NCBI RefSeq assembly: GCF_012935715.1
Contig: NZ_CP052860.1
Span: forward strand, 7,006,001-7,070,000
DNA length: 64,000 bases
Direction: 5' to 3'
DNA from: Pseudomonas sp. ADAK13
GTDB lineage: Bacteria > Pseudomonadota > Gammaproteobacteria > Pseudomonadales > Pseudomonadaceae
A program made the position numbers and the translations under genes. Below, piece by piece: positions 1 through 6,681 of this stretch. Numbering within the stretch: the first letter of the stretch is position 1; every line of letters starts with the position of its first letter. The notes beneath the pieces were generated by a model that did not search any database, was not told the DNA's origin, and saw only the letters and a program-made list of their open reading frames with translations.

Positions 1-274
1 CACCGGTGGCGATGATCTGGGTGCGGGTCGACAGGCCTTCCATGGAACCGATAGGCGACAGGATCGCTTCGTCACCATCAAACCCGATCACCTCGGCACT
101 GAGGCTGCGGCCGCTGACCGGGTCGCGCAGGTGGCACAGCTCACCGATGCTCGCGCCGGCCACACTGGCCCGCAACAACACCCCGCGAATACTCAGCACG
201 GTGCCCTGCATCGGACGCAAGCGCGCCTGGGACAGCCGCTCGGTCAGGCGCGGCAGCAAATGGTTGAGGTTCAT
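1..274 (-). CDS. sctN: T3SS ATPase SctN (RhcN/HrcN), N-terminal part only
   Basis: Only the first ~91 codons lie in the window; the gene continues past the left edge. The visible protein begins MNLNHLLPRLTERLSQARLR and contains the N-terminal beta-barrel domain typical of F1-like export ATPases (motifs GTVLSIRGVLLRASV and GELCHLRD). The Walker motifs are outside the window. SctN is the cytoplasmic ATPase that strips chaperones from T3SS substrates and energises export. Its ATG overlaps the sctL stop (ATGA), so it is translationally coupled as the last visible gene of the sctC1-to-sctN operon. Confidence 0.85.
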   Translation of the reverse strand, partial: MNLNHLLPRLTERLSQARLRPMQGTVLSIRGVLLRASVAGASIGELCHLRDPVSGRSLSAEVIGFDGDEAILSPIGSMEGLSTRTQIIATG

Positions 275-849
275 GCCACGCCCTCTTCGGCGAAGGGCAA
301 CAGGCTGCGGCGCAAGGTCTGCAGTTGGGCCTCCAGCCCCAGCTCAACTGAACCCGCCGGGCTGCTCAGGCGGGCCTGGCCGGCGCTCAGTTGCGCGTCG
401 GCCTCCACGGCGATGCCGTCCTTGAGGAGTTGTTGGCGCAAGGCATTCACTTCGGCGGGCGGCACCCACAAGGTCAAGGCCTGGCCCTGGCGAAACGCGC
501 TCAGGGCCTGGCGCGTGCAACGCACCACGCGGTCGGTGTCGTCCAGCTCGCCGAGCACTTCACGCACGATGCCCAGGGCCAGGTCCGCCAGCGACGCTTC
601 CAGCCCGGCGAGGTAATGCTGCACCTGGGCCTGGGTCTCCAGCAGCAACTGCGCGACCTGCTCTGCGCCTTCTTTGCGTGCACGTTCAAAACCTTCAGCG
701 CGCGCGCTGTGCAGCCACTGGTCGCTGTCGGCCTTGATCTGCTCGGCGTGGTCCCTGGCGGCTTGCACAAAGGCAAAGCCATCGGTCCACAACGCCGCTT
801 CTTCGGCGCGCAAAATCCGCGCGGCGGGACGGCTGGGTAATTCACTCAT
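271..849 (-). CDS. sctL: T3SS ATPase-stator protein SctL (NolV/HrpE-like)
   Basis: The 192-residue soluble protein is placed between SctK and SctN, as NolV is in rhizobia. Its N-terminal third is charged and helical (ARAEGFERARKEGAEQVAQ), the usual dimer-forming stalk of SctL/FliH proteins, followed by a more compact C-terminal domain. The family binds SctN and links it to the SctQ/SctK sorting platform under the inner membrane. The start MSELPSRPAARILRAEE overlaps the end of sctK by 8 bases. A longer reading frame extends upstream to 1014 but would overlap sctK deeply, so it is rejected. Family assignment rests on context plus the helical pattern. Confidence 0.82.
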   Translation of the reverse strand: MSELPSRPAARILRAEEAALWTDGFAFVQAARDHAEQIKADSDQWLHSARAEGFERARKEGAEQVAQLLLETQAQVQHYLAGLEASLADLALGIVREVLGELDDTDRVVRCTRQALSAFRQGQALTLWVPPAEVNALRQQLLKDGIAVEADAQLSAGQARLSSPAGSVELGLEAQLQTLRRSLLPFAEEGVA

Positions 850-1459
850 GGGCAAGCTCCTCGGCGAGCAACCGGGCGGCAACGGTCTGGACAATTTCCA
901 GGTCGCGGGGCAAGCGCCCGCTATAACCTTTCGGCGCGACAAACCGCAGTTGCAGCCAGCCTTGCAACTCGGCGGGCTGGGCCTGCAGCCAGGCGGCGAC
1001 ACAGGTGAGCCCATCGCGGTCGATGGCGTCGATCAACTCGGCGGGCTCGCGCAGCAGGTCGGCCGCGCCGCCCAACTGGCGGTGCGCCAGGGCCAGGGCA
1101 AAAGCTGCCTGGCCGAGGCCTTCGCGCAGCTCATTGACCACTTCGCGGCGGATCTCCCGGCTCAGGGTCGAGGCATGCCAGATCGCGCCACACAGCCTCG
1201 GCAGGCGCTCGAATTGCGCCGGGTTCAGCAGCAACACCGGTAAATCGGCAGCTGGCGGGGTGACCAGATGCGCCAGCGGCGCCAATTGATAATGACTGGC
1301 CAGCAACTGCTCCAGCCGCGACCGAAACCGCGCCTGCCCGTGCAGGGCTTGCAGCACCTCGGCCGGCAGGCCTTCGCCGAAACACTCGCCCAGGCTTTGC
1401 TGGCGCACGAACTGCAACGGCTGGGCGATCAGGCCCTGCCAACGTTCAACCAGGCTCAT
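842..1459 (-). CDS. sctK: T3SS sorting-platform protein SctK (NolU/HrpD-like)
   Basis: The 205-aa protein lacks membrane segments and begins MSLVERWQGLIAQPLQFV. It lies between sctJ and sctL, exactly where nolU (rhizobia) and hrpD (P. syringae) are found. SctK bridges the SctQ/SctL cytoplasmic complex to the SctD ring. SctK proteins are poorly conserved, so position carries much of the call; the C-terminal segment LRFVAPKGYSGRLPRDLEIV is part of a conserved-looking tail. Its ATG overlaps the sctJ stop, which fits a tightly coupled operon. Confidence 0.78.
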   Translation of the reverse strand: MSLVERWQGLIAQPLQFVRQQSLGECFGEGLPAEVLQALHGQARFRSRLEQLLASHYQLAPLAHLVTPPAADLPVLLLNPAQFERLPRLCGAIWHASTLSREIRREVVNELREGLGQAAFALALAHRQLGGAADLLREPAELIDAIDRDGLTCVAAWLQAQPAELQGWLQLRFVAPKGYSGRLPRDLEIVQTVAARLLAEELAHE

Positions 1460-2238
1460 TCACCCTCCTTGAGCACATACAACGCCTGGGACTGGCGCCG
1501 CGCCCAATAATGGCGGGCCAGCACGCCACCGGCGCCCAGGGCGACCAGCAGCAAACCGCCGAACAGCAACCGCGCCTGGCTGAGGTTGTCTTCCAGCAGC
1601 CACAAGCCCATGAAGCGCGCGAGTCGCGGTTGGGCCGGGTTCTGGCTGACGGACACCGCGGCCTTGATCGCCGTCACCGACACGCCCTCGTAGCTCAGGC
1701 CGGAAATGCCGTTGGCCACCAGGGTCTTGATCTGCGGGATCAAGGTGTTGATGTCGGTGCCCGGGTCGTAGCGCACCAGCACCGAGGCCGACGACGGTGA
1801 GATCACGCGCTTGAGCAGGTCATTGTCCGGCAGCACCACGTGCACCCGCGCCGAAACGATGCCGTCGATCTGCGACACCGAGTGGGACAGCTCTTCGCTC
1901 AAGGCGTAGATCATCTGCGCCCGTTCCTGCACCGGCGACGACACCAGGCCGTTGCCCTTGAACACCTCGCCCATGTTGGAAAAGCTCTGCTGCGGCAGCC
2001 CAGCGTTTTCCAGCAGGGTCATGGCTTCGGCGAAACGCTGTTCGTCGACCACCACTTTCAACTGGCCGTTGTCCTGCACCTTGCGCGTCGCGGGAATACC
2101 GTCGCGCAGCAACACGGCGACCATGGCGTTGGCGTCGCGCTCGCTGAGGTTGGTGTAGAGGTCCATGTCGCAGGCCTGCAAGAGGCTGGCGAGCAGGCCG
2201 ATCAGCAGCAGGCGCAGGGCACGATTCGGGCTTGGCAT
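1456..2238 (-). CDS. sctJ: T3SS inner-membrane ring lipoprotein SctJ (RhcJ/HrcJ)
   Basis: The 260-aa protein has a lipoprotein signal with Cys23 after LLASLLQA. The classic SctJ/FliF ring-building domains follow, with motifs DLYTNLSERDANAMVAVLL and SARVHVVLPDNDLLK, and there is a C-terminal membrane helix near 223-243. SctJ forms the inner-membrane ring with SctD. The start MPSPNRALRLLLIG is chosen because it gives a proper signal peptide; the frame is open 57 codons further upstream but that part encodes sctI in another frame. It equals NolT in the rhizobial order. Confidence 0.95.
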   Translation of the reverse strand: MPSPNRALRLLLIGLLASLLQACDMDLYTNLSERDANAMVAVLLRDGIPATRKVQDNGQLKVVVDEQRFAEAMTLLENAGLPQQSFSNMGEVFKGNGLVSSPVQERAQMIYALSEELSHSVSQIDGIVSARVHVVLPDNDLLKRVISPSSASVLVRYDPGTDINTLIPQIKTLVANGISGLSYEGVSVTAIKAAVSVSQNPAQPRLARFMGLWLLEDNLSQARLLFGGLLLVALGAGGVLARHYWARRQSQALYVLKEGE

Positions 2239-2242
2239 GGCG

Positions 2243-2680
2243 TTATTGACCCTTGAGCAGCGTGTTGGCGGAACCGGAAATCTGCGTCGCACCGCGCACC
2301 ACCATCTGGGTTTCGATGGAGTAGTCGAACATCTTGCCCAGTGAATGGACGATCTGGTCGACCTGCTGCTCGGCAACTTTCTTGCCCGGTTCTGCAGTGG
2401 AAGAGGCACCCGAGGTGCGGATGTCCGCAGCGGCCACTTGGGGTGGCGCCGACGGGTTATTGGTGAGCAAATCGGCGCGCTCGGAAAAGGTCCGGGAGCG
2501 GTCGATAAAACTGTTCAGGCGCTCCATCAGGCCCGAGCCGATCTGATGGGGGCTCGCGCCTTCGGGCATGCCCTTGGCCGTATTGGCCATGTGCTCGAAC
2601 AGATTCTGCGAGGCCCCGGCGGGCCCCGCGCCGGCGGACGGCGGCAAGGCCGTGGCGCTGGCTGCGAGACTGATGGTCAT
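2243..2680 (-). CDS. sctI: T3SS inner rod protein SctI (NolB/HrpB-like)
   Basis: The 145-residue protein has a low-complexity Ala/Gly/Pro-rich N-terminus and a C-terminal helix of the form DYSIETQMVVRGATQISGSA, which matches the end of SctI rod proteins. SctI packs inside the basal body between the export gate and the needle and takes part in substrate switching. It sits directly upstream of sctJ, the nolB-nolT arrangement. It carries no signal peptide, as expected for a protein exported by the T3SS itself. Confidence 0.8.
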   Translation of the reverse strand: MTISLAASATALPPSAGAGPAGASQNLFEHMANTAKGMPEGASPHQIGSGLMERLNSFIDRSRTFSERADLLTNNPSAPPQVAAADIRTSGASSTAEPGKKVAEQQVDQIVHSLGKMFDYSIETQMVVRGATQISGSANTLLKGQ

Positions 2681-2689
2681 GGGTGCGCC

Positions 2690-2920
2690 CTACTCTTCGT
2701 CGTCATCGGACATGGCGTCATTCAGCATTTCCTGCGCCTTGGGCATGATGATGAATTGACCGCCGATGGTGACCGCCTGGGTGATCAGGGCATCGGTGAA
2801 CTCGGCGTCGGTCATCTCCGGTTTGTCGGCGCTCTTGGCGTTATCCACCGCGGCGTTGAACTTGGCTTCAGGGCTGGCGCCACCGGGGGCGAGGTTGCTG
2901 TCTACGGCGGTTACGGACAT
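2690..2920 (-). CDS. Small T3SS protein, needle/rod-like, function unassigned
   Basis: This 76-aa acidic protein lies between sctC1 and sctI. Residues near the C-terminus (ALITQAVTIGGQFIIMPKAQ) form a hydrophobic helix followed by a very acidic tail (DAMSDDDEE). Two ATGs are possible. The second (2920) has AAGGAG seven bases upstream, whereas the first (2926) is only one or two bases from it, so the shorter form MSVTAVDSN is preferred. Size and helix suggest a needle-like (SctF) or co-chaperone role, but I cannot decide between them. Rhizobial nolW-nolB loci do not normally show a gene here as far as I recall. Confidence 0.65.
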   Translation of the reverse strand: MSVTAVDSNLAPGGASPEAKFNAAVDNAKSADKPEMTDAEFTDALITQAVTIGGQFIIMPKAQEMLNDAMSDDDEE

Positions 2921-2951
2921 GGTCATGCTCCTTTGCTGGGGTTGGGGTGAA

Positions 2952-3518
2952 TCAAGGGGTTTCGGTGCTCACCTGGGCGCCGCGAAATACCCGCACGCCG
3001 TGCTCACGTGCCACAACGGGCGCGGCGGCCTTGGGTTGCAGGTGATCCACATGCTGCTGGACCAGCGCCAGGTAAGGCGGCGGCCCGGAGACGAAGACTT
3101 CATCGCCCTCGGGGCCGTTGCGCATCGACAACTGCTGGCCGAAGACGTCGAGGTTGTTCAAATAAGCCTGCAACTGGTCCAGGTTCAGGGCGCTGGCCTT
3201 GAACAGCTTGGTGGTGATTTCGTCGCTGGCATTGAGGTACAGCAGGTTGCCGTCGAAGTACCAGGTCAGGCCGTTGGTGCTGCACAGCGTCTGCAGGAAC
3301 TCCCCGGCGGTGGCGGCGCGCACGGTGCTTCGGGCCTTGCCGCGAACCTTGTCGGAGAGCACCAGCGGGATGTCGAGGTTGTGGCCGAACTCTTCGAGGG
3401 CGGCGCGCACGTCCTGGTCCACCAGCACGTAGGCGTAGGGTTTGGCGAACCATTCGGGCTCTTCGTCGGCGTGAGCGATCGAGGCGCCAAACAGCACCGA
3501 CAGACATAGGAGCGCCAT
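2952..3518 (-). CDS. sctC1: T3SS secretin N-terminal half SctC1 (RhcC1/NolW-like)
   Basis: The 188-aa protein has a short hydrophobic signal (MALLCLSVLFGASIAHA). An N0/STN-like domain follows at ~22-95 (PYAYVLVDQDVRAALEEF, LSDKVRGKARSTV), and then a secretin N1 (NolW-type) domain at ~105-165 (LNNLDVFGQQLSM, VFVSGPPPYLALVQQHVDHL). It stops before any beta-barrel domain, as RhcC1/NolW does in rhizobia, where the barrel is encoded by a second gene. Upstream codons in frame are GTA and ATA and not starts, so ATG 3518 is taken. It opens the operon that ends with sctN and is divergent from the TPR lipoprotein gene, with only 48 bp between starts. Confidence 0.88.
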   Translation of the reverse strand: MALLCLSVLFGASIAHADEEPEWFAKPYAYVLVDQDVRAALEEFGHNLDIPLVLSDKVRGKARSTVRAATAGEFLQTLCSTNGLTWYFDGNLLYLNASDEITTKLFKASALNLDQLQAYLNNLDVFGQQLSMRNGPEGDEVFVSGPPPYLALVQQHVDHLQPKAAAPVVAREHGVRVFRGAQVSTETP

Positions 3519-3566
3519 GGAAAATATGCTTACATGGCGTCCGCCTTCGCCCAACGAGTTGTGACG

Positions 3567-4331
3567 ATGACCAAACACTTTTTGCTTGCCGGCAGCCTGC
3601 TGCTGGCCGCCTGTTCCAGCACCGCGCCGAGCGATTCCGACCGCTCGGTAAAGCTGGCCAACGACCTGAACAAACGTGGCGACTACGCCAGCGCGGCGGC
3701 GCTGTATGAACGTGCGGCCCAGCAACCGGGTGCCGACATCGACCTGTGGCTCAAACTCGGCCAGGCGCGGCTCGACGGCAACGATGCGGCCGGTGCCGAG
3801 CGCGCCTTCCAGCAGGCCCTCGGCCTTCAGGCCCACAACGCCGACGCCTTGTTGGGGTTGGGCACCGCGCAACTGCGACTGGGCAAAACCCAGCGCGCCG
3901 TGACGGCCCTGGGACAAGCCGCCGAGGCCAGCCACTCGCCGGTCGCCTACACCCGGCTGGGCATTGCCCACGTGCTGAACGGCCAGGCGGTGACGGCACA
4001 AACCGCATTCGCCAAAAGCCTGAGCCTGCAACCCGACGACCTCGACAGCCGCTGCAACCTGGCCCTGGCCTACGCACTGGGCGGCCAGGCGCAACAGGCG
4101 TTGGACACCATCGCCCCCGTCACCCAATCGCCCCGCGCGTTGCCACGGCATCAGCGCAATGAGTTGTTGGTGCTGGTGTTGGCGGGTTACGAACAACGAG
4201 TGGCCCGCTTGCCGCTGGACGACATTCCGGCCGCTGAGCGAGTACGGCTGGTTGCCGAAGCCAACCGCATCAAAGCCATCAGCGACCCGGTTGCACAGGC
4301 GCGGGAGTTGGGGCTGGTGGATACGCACTGA
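3567..4331 (+). CDS. TPR-repeat lipoprotein, TadD-like, in T3SS cluster
   Basis: The 254-residue protein has a lipobox (LLLAACSS, Cys17). Successive TPR helices span ~25-190 (DYASAAALYERAAQQPG, AAGAERAFQQALGLQ, TAQTAFAKSLSLQPDDLDSR), followed by a helical tail. The pattern NLALAYALGGQAQQALDTI is very like the TadD lipoprotein of Tad pili, which helps place the Tad secretin in the outer membrane. In this setting it may be the pilotin for SctC2. Start MTKHFLLAG is chosen because it gives the lipoprotein signal; the frame opens 11 codons earlier. It is the only plus-strand gene inside the secretion apparatus block. Confidence 0.78.
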   Translation: MTKHFLLAGSLLLAACSSTAPSDSDRSVKLANDLNKRGDYASAAALYERAAQQPGADIDLWLKLGQARLDGNDAAGAERAFQQALGLQAHNADALLGLGTAQLRLGKTQRAVTALGQAAEASHSPVAYTRLGIAHVLNGQAVTAQTAFAKSLSLQPDDLDSRCNLALAYALGGQAQQALDTIAPVTQSPRALPRHQRNELLVLVLAGYEQRVARLPLDDIPAAERVRLVAEANRIKAISDPVAQARELGLVDTH

Positions 4332-4371
4332 CGCGTAATCTCGCTGTTGCTGTTGCCCTGCTTTTGATCTA

Positions 4372-4636
4372 TCAGGCCCCGTCAACCACGATGGCCGCAA
4401 GCAGGCACGGTGTAGCGGGTAAACCGGCAAGGATGCCGGTTTAGCCGCGACGGGCCAGGGACGGGCCGTCGCGGCGGCCCGCGGAATCGGGTCTGATTGC
4501 GGGCATGCCGAGCCTGGGCGAGGCACCGAGTGGTGGGGCAAAGACCTTTTGGTTACTTTTGGGGCGTTTGCCAAAAGTGACCCGCTGTAAGAGCGGAACC
4601 CTAAGTGGCCGTTACCGCAGGAATGGATATGTACTC
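4372..4636 (+). repeat. Interspersed repeat, copy A (~260 bp)
   Basis: A non-coding element that recurs twice more in the window (15669-15930 inverted, 16250-16502 direct). Shared blocks include GCGGGTAAACCGGCA, CCGGTTTAGCCGCG, CGGCGGCCCGCGGA and a stretch around AAAAGTGACCCGCTGTAAGA, and the end is GGATATGTACTC. It fills the space between the TPR lipoprotein gene and the tandem array. No protein is evident in it. Confidence 0.85.
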
Positions 4637-4708
4637 GGTCTGCTTCAAGAAACTCACCGACCGTTAGGCCGCCTTCGCGAGCAAGCCCGCTCCCACATTT
4701 GAATTGCG

Positions 4709-4986
4709 GTGTGACAGATAGATCTGCTGGGGCTGGAATACCGCTATCGCTGGCAAGCCAGCTCCTACATTTGGATGGTGGTGTGACAGATAGATCTGCT
4801 GGGGCTGGAATACCGCTATCGCTGGCAAGCCAGCTCCTACATTTGGATGGTGGTGTGACAGATAGATCTGCTGGGGCTGGAATACCGCTATCGCTGGCAA
4901 GCCAGCTCCTACATTTGGATGGTGGTGTGACAGATAGATCTGCTGGGGCTGGAATACCGCTATCGCTGGCAAGCCAGCTCCTACAG
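4709..4986. repeat. Tandem array of four 72-bp REP-containing units
   Basis: Units begin GTGTGACAGATAGATCTGCT at 4709, 4781, 4853 and 4925, an exact 72-bp period; the last unit is cut short near 4986. Each unit contains the REP-like palindrome GCTGGCAAGCCAGC. Because 72 is divisible by three, spurious long frames with 24-residue repeats run through it on both strands. It lies between convergent gene ends, in T3SS cluster DNA. Confidence 0.95.
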
Positions 4987-5005
4987 GGGGAATGTGCACG
5001 GGGAG

Positions 5006-5386
5006 TCATTGCTCACCTCCCGGTGCGCCAGCCTTGGCCTCTTGCTGAGCCTGCCGCCGCTGCAACTGCTCCCGGTCAAACCCCTCGATATACACCTGCG
5101 CCGCCCGCCCGACCGGCGCCGCCATCGCAGGCCCGGTGGCCCGCCCCTGATTCAAATCCTGGCGCTGCTCCACCATCTGCATCAGATTCAGATTGTTGGC
5201 ACAGCCCAACGGCAAGGTCGCCTTGAAATCCTCATCCAGCCCGATCTCATCCTTGGCCGGCGGCTGCTGGCACTGGCTCGGCAACCCGTCCGCCTGATAC
5301 TGCGGCGAGTAATACACCGGCGCCAGATGCGTCTTGCAGCCCATCACCAGCAGGGGCAAACACATCAACAAACGCGAAACTTTCAT
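5006..5386 (-). CDS. CpaD-like lipoprotein in T3SS cluster
   Basis: The 126-aa protein has a lipoprotein-type N-terminus (MKVSRLLMCLPLLVMGC, Cys17). Its middle, LGCANNLNLMQMVEQRQDL followed by NQGRATGP, resembles the signature block of CpaD (family form: GCA-x-x-x-NLAAMV-x-x-P-x-DL-x-x-GR), a lipoprotein of Tad pilus assembly. The tail is Gln/Ala-rich. ATG 5386 is chosen because GAGGGGG lies six bases upstream; other starts exist at 5401 and 5404. It directly follows sctC2, as cpaD follows cpaC in Tad loci. A role in the outer-membrane portion of the T3SS is inferred. Confidence 0.7.
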   Translation of the reverse strand: MKVSRLLMCLPLLVMGCKTHLAPVYYSPQYQADGLPSQCQQPPAKDEIGLDEDFKATLPLGCANNLNLMQMVEQRQDLNQGRATGPAMAAPVGRAAQVYIEGFDREQLQRRQAQQEAKAGAPGGEQ

Positions 5387-5400
5387 GCCATGCCCCCTCA

Positions 5401-6681
5401 TCAATTCATGTAGAAACCAAACGCCCCACCGCTGCGCGGCCCCGTTGCCGCAGCGGTCGCGGGCTGTGCGTCGAGCGGCGTGGCCAGGGTGCGGCTGCGC
5501 ACCGGCTCCACCAGGTACGGCGTGATCAAAATCACCAACTCGGTTTCGTTGCGCTGAAAACGCTTGGAGCGAAACAGGTTGCCCAGGATCGGCAAGTCGC
5601 CCAGCAACGGCAGCTTCTCGATGTCCTGGCTGCTCTCGCGCTGGAACAAGCCGGCAATCGCAAAGGTCTGCCCGCTGCCCACTTCCACCCGCGTATCGGC
5701 GCGGCGCACGCTGAACGACGGCACATGGAAATTGCCGAAATCCACCGTGCCGCCACTCACCACACTGCTGACCTCCGGGCGCACTTGCAGGGCGATCCGG
5801 CCGTTGGGCAGCAGCGTCGGGTTGAACAGCAGCGACACGCCGAAGGACTTGTATTCGATGCCCACCAGGTCCCGATTCACCGGCACCGGAATCGCCACTT
5901 CACCCCCCGCCAGAAAGCTCGCGGTTTGCCCGGTCATGGCGGTGATATTCGGCTCGGCCAGAATTTGCAGGATCCCGTTGGCCTGCAACGCGTCGAGCAT
6001 GCCGTCGATATTGGTGTTGCCCGAGCCGCTGCCCGCTGCCGCCAGGCCACCAGCCGTGGCTGCTGCCAGCGGCCCGCCGGTAATCAGGCCGAAGGAGAAG
6101 GTGCCGTTGCTGAACATGGCGTTCCAGTTCACGCCGTAGTGCAGCAGTTCCGAGCGGGACACTTCAGCGAACCTGACGCGCAAATTGACCTGGGCCGCAC
6201 CGGCATATTCCGTGGTGTTGACCGCACTCTGGAAACCCTGGCCCTGGGGGTTGAGCAACGCGTTCAAGTCCGTCGCTTCGCCCACGCTGCGCACCGTGCC
6301 CTTGGCGATCAGGCGGTTGCCGGCACCGCTGATCTGCGCGCCATTGCCGGGGTGCAATTCCTGCATCGGCGCGGTCACCGCCTGGGTCGCGCTGCTGACG
6401 GCCAGCGTCAGGCTGGCGAGCTGTTTGCCGTCGCCGCCGAGGGCGATCAGGCTGGTATTGCCCGGGGCCTTGCCGAAGATATAAATCACCCCCGGCGACA
6501 CCACTTGCAGGTCGGCAATCCCCGGTTCGGCCACCAGCACCGACTCCACGGGCGCCACAAAATGCAGGATCCGGCCTTCACCGGAAGCCAGGCTGATAGA
6601 GCCCTGGGCACCGTTGGCGATGTCCTGGGCATTGCAAAAAAACGAGGTCAACGTCAGCAACAACAGACAAAAACGGATCAT
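5401..6681 (-). CDS. sctC2: T3SS secretin barrel half SctC2 (RhcC2-like, CpaC/RcpA-type)
   Basis: The 426-aa protein has a signal peptide (MIRFCLLLLTLTSFFCNA). A pilus-formation N-terminal domain follows at ~25-95 (SLASGEGRILHFVAP, GVIYIFGKAPGNTSLIALGG), a linker or BON-like part, and a secretin beta domain at ~155-395 (LQILAEPNITAMTGQTASFL, LPLLGDLPILGNLFRSK, ETELVILITPYLVEP). This layout is that of the Tad secretin CpaC/RcpA rather than of Ysc or Hrp secretins, and matches the rhizobial RhcC2 half. It is overlapped by sctV at its start and followed by the CpaD-like gene. Confidence 0.9.
   Translation of the reverse strand: MIRFCLLLLTLTSFFCNAQDIANGAQGSISLASGEGRILHFVAPVESVLVAEPGIADLQVVSPGVIYIFGKAPGNTSLIALGGDGKQLASLTLAVSSATQAVTAPMQELHPGNGAQISGAGNRLIAKGTVRSVGEATDLNALLNPQGQGFQSAVNTTEYAGAAQVNLRVRFAEVSRSELLHYGVNWNAMFSNGTFSFGLITGGPLAAATAGGLAAAGSGSGNTNIDGMLDALQANGILQILAEPNITAMTGQTASFLAGGEVAIPVPVNRDLVGIEYKSFGVSLLFNPTLLPNGRIALQVRPEVSSVVSGGTVDFGNFHVPSFSVRRADTRVEVGSGQTFAIAGLFQRESSQDIEKLPLLGDLPILGNLFRSKRFQRNETELVILITPYLVEPVRSRTLATPLDAQPATAAATGPRSGGAFGFYMN

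Noticed and set aside
4709..4986. CRISPR-like array
   Set aside because: The 72-bp units are repeated throughout, leaving no unique spacers, and no cas genes occur; this is a REP-derived tandem repeat.
2952..5009. 685-residue open frame on the minus strand extending sctC1 upstream
   Set aside because: The upstream part crosses the 72-bp tandem repeats, a non-coding interspersed repeat and the plus-strand TPR lipoprotein gene; the real protein starts at 3518 with a signal peptide.
5399..5404. Earlier starts for the CpaD-like lipoprotein (ATG 5401, TTG 5404)
   Set aside because: They would place extra residues before the lipoprotein signal and lie upstream of the GAGGGGG ribosome site.
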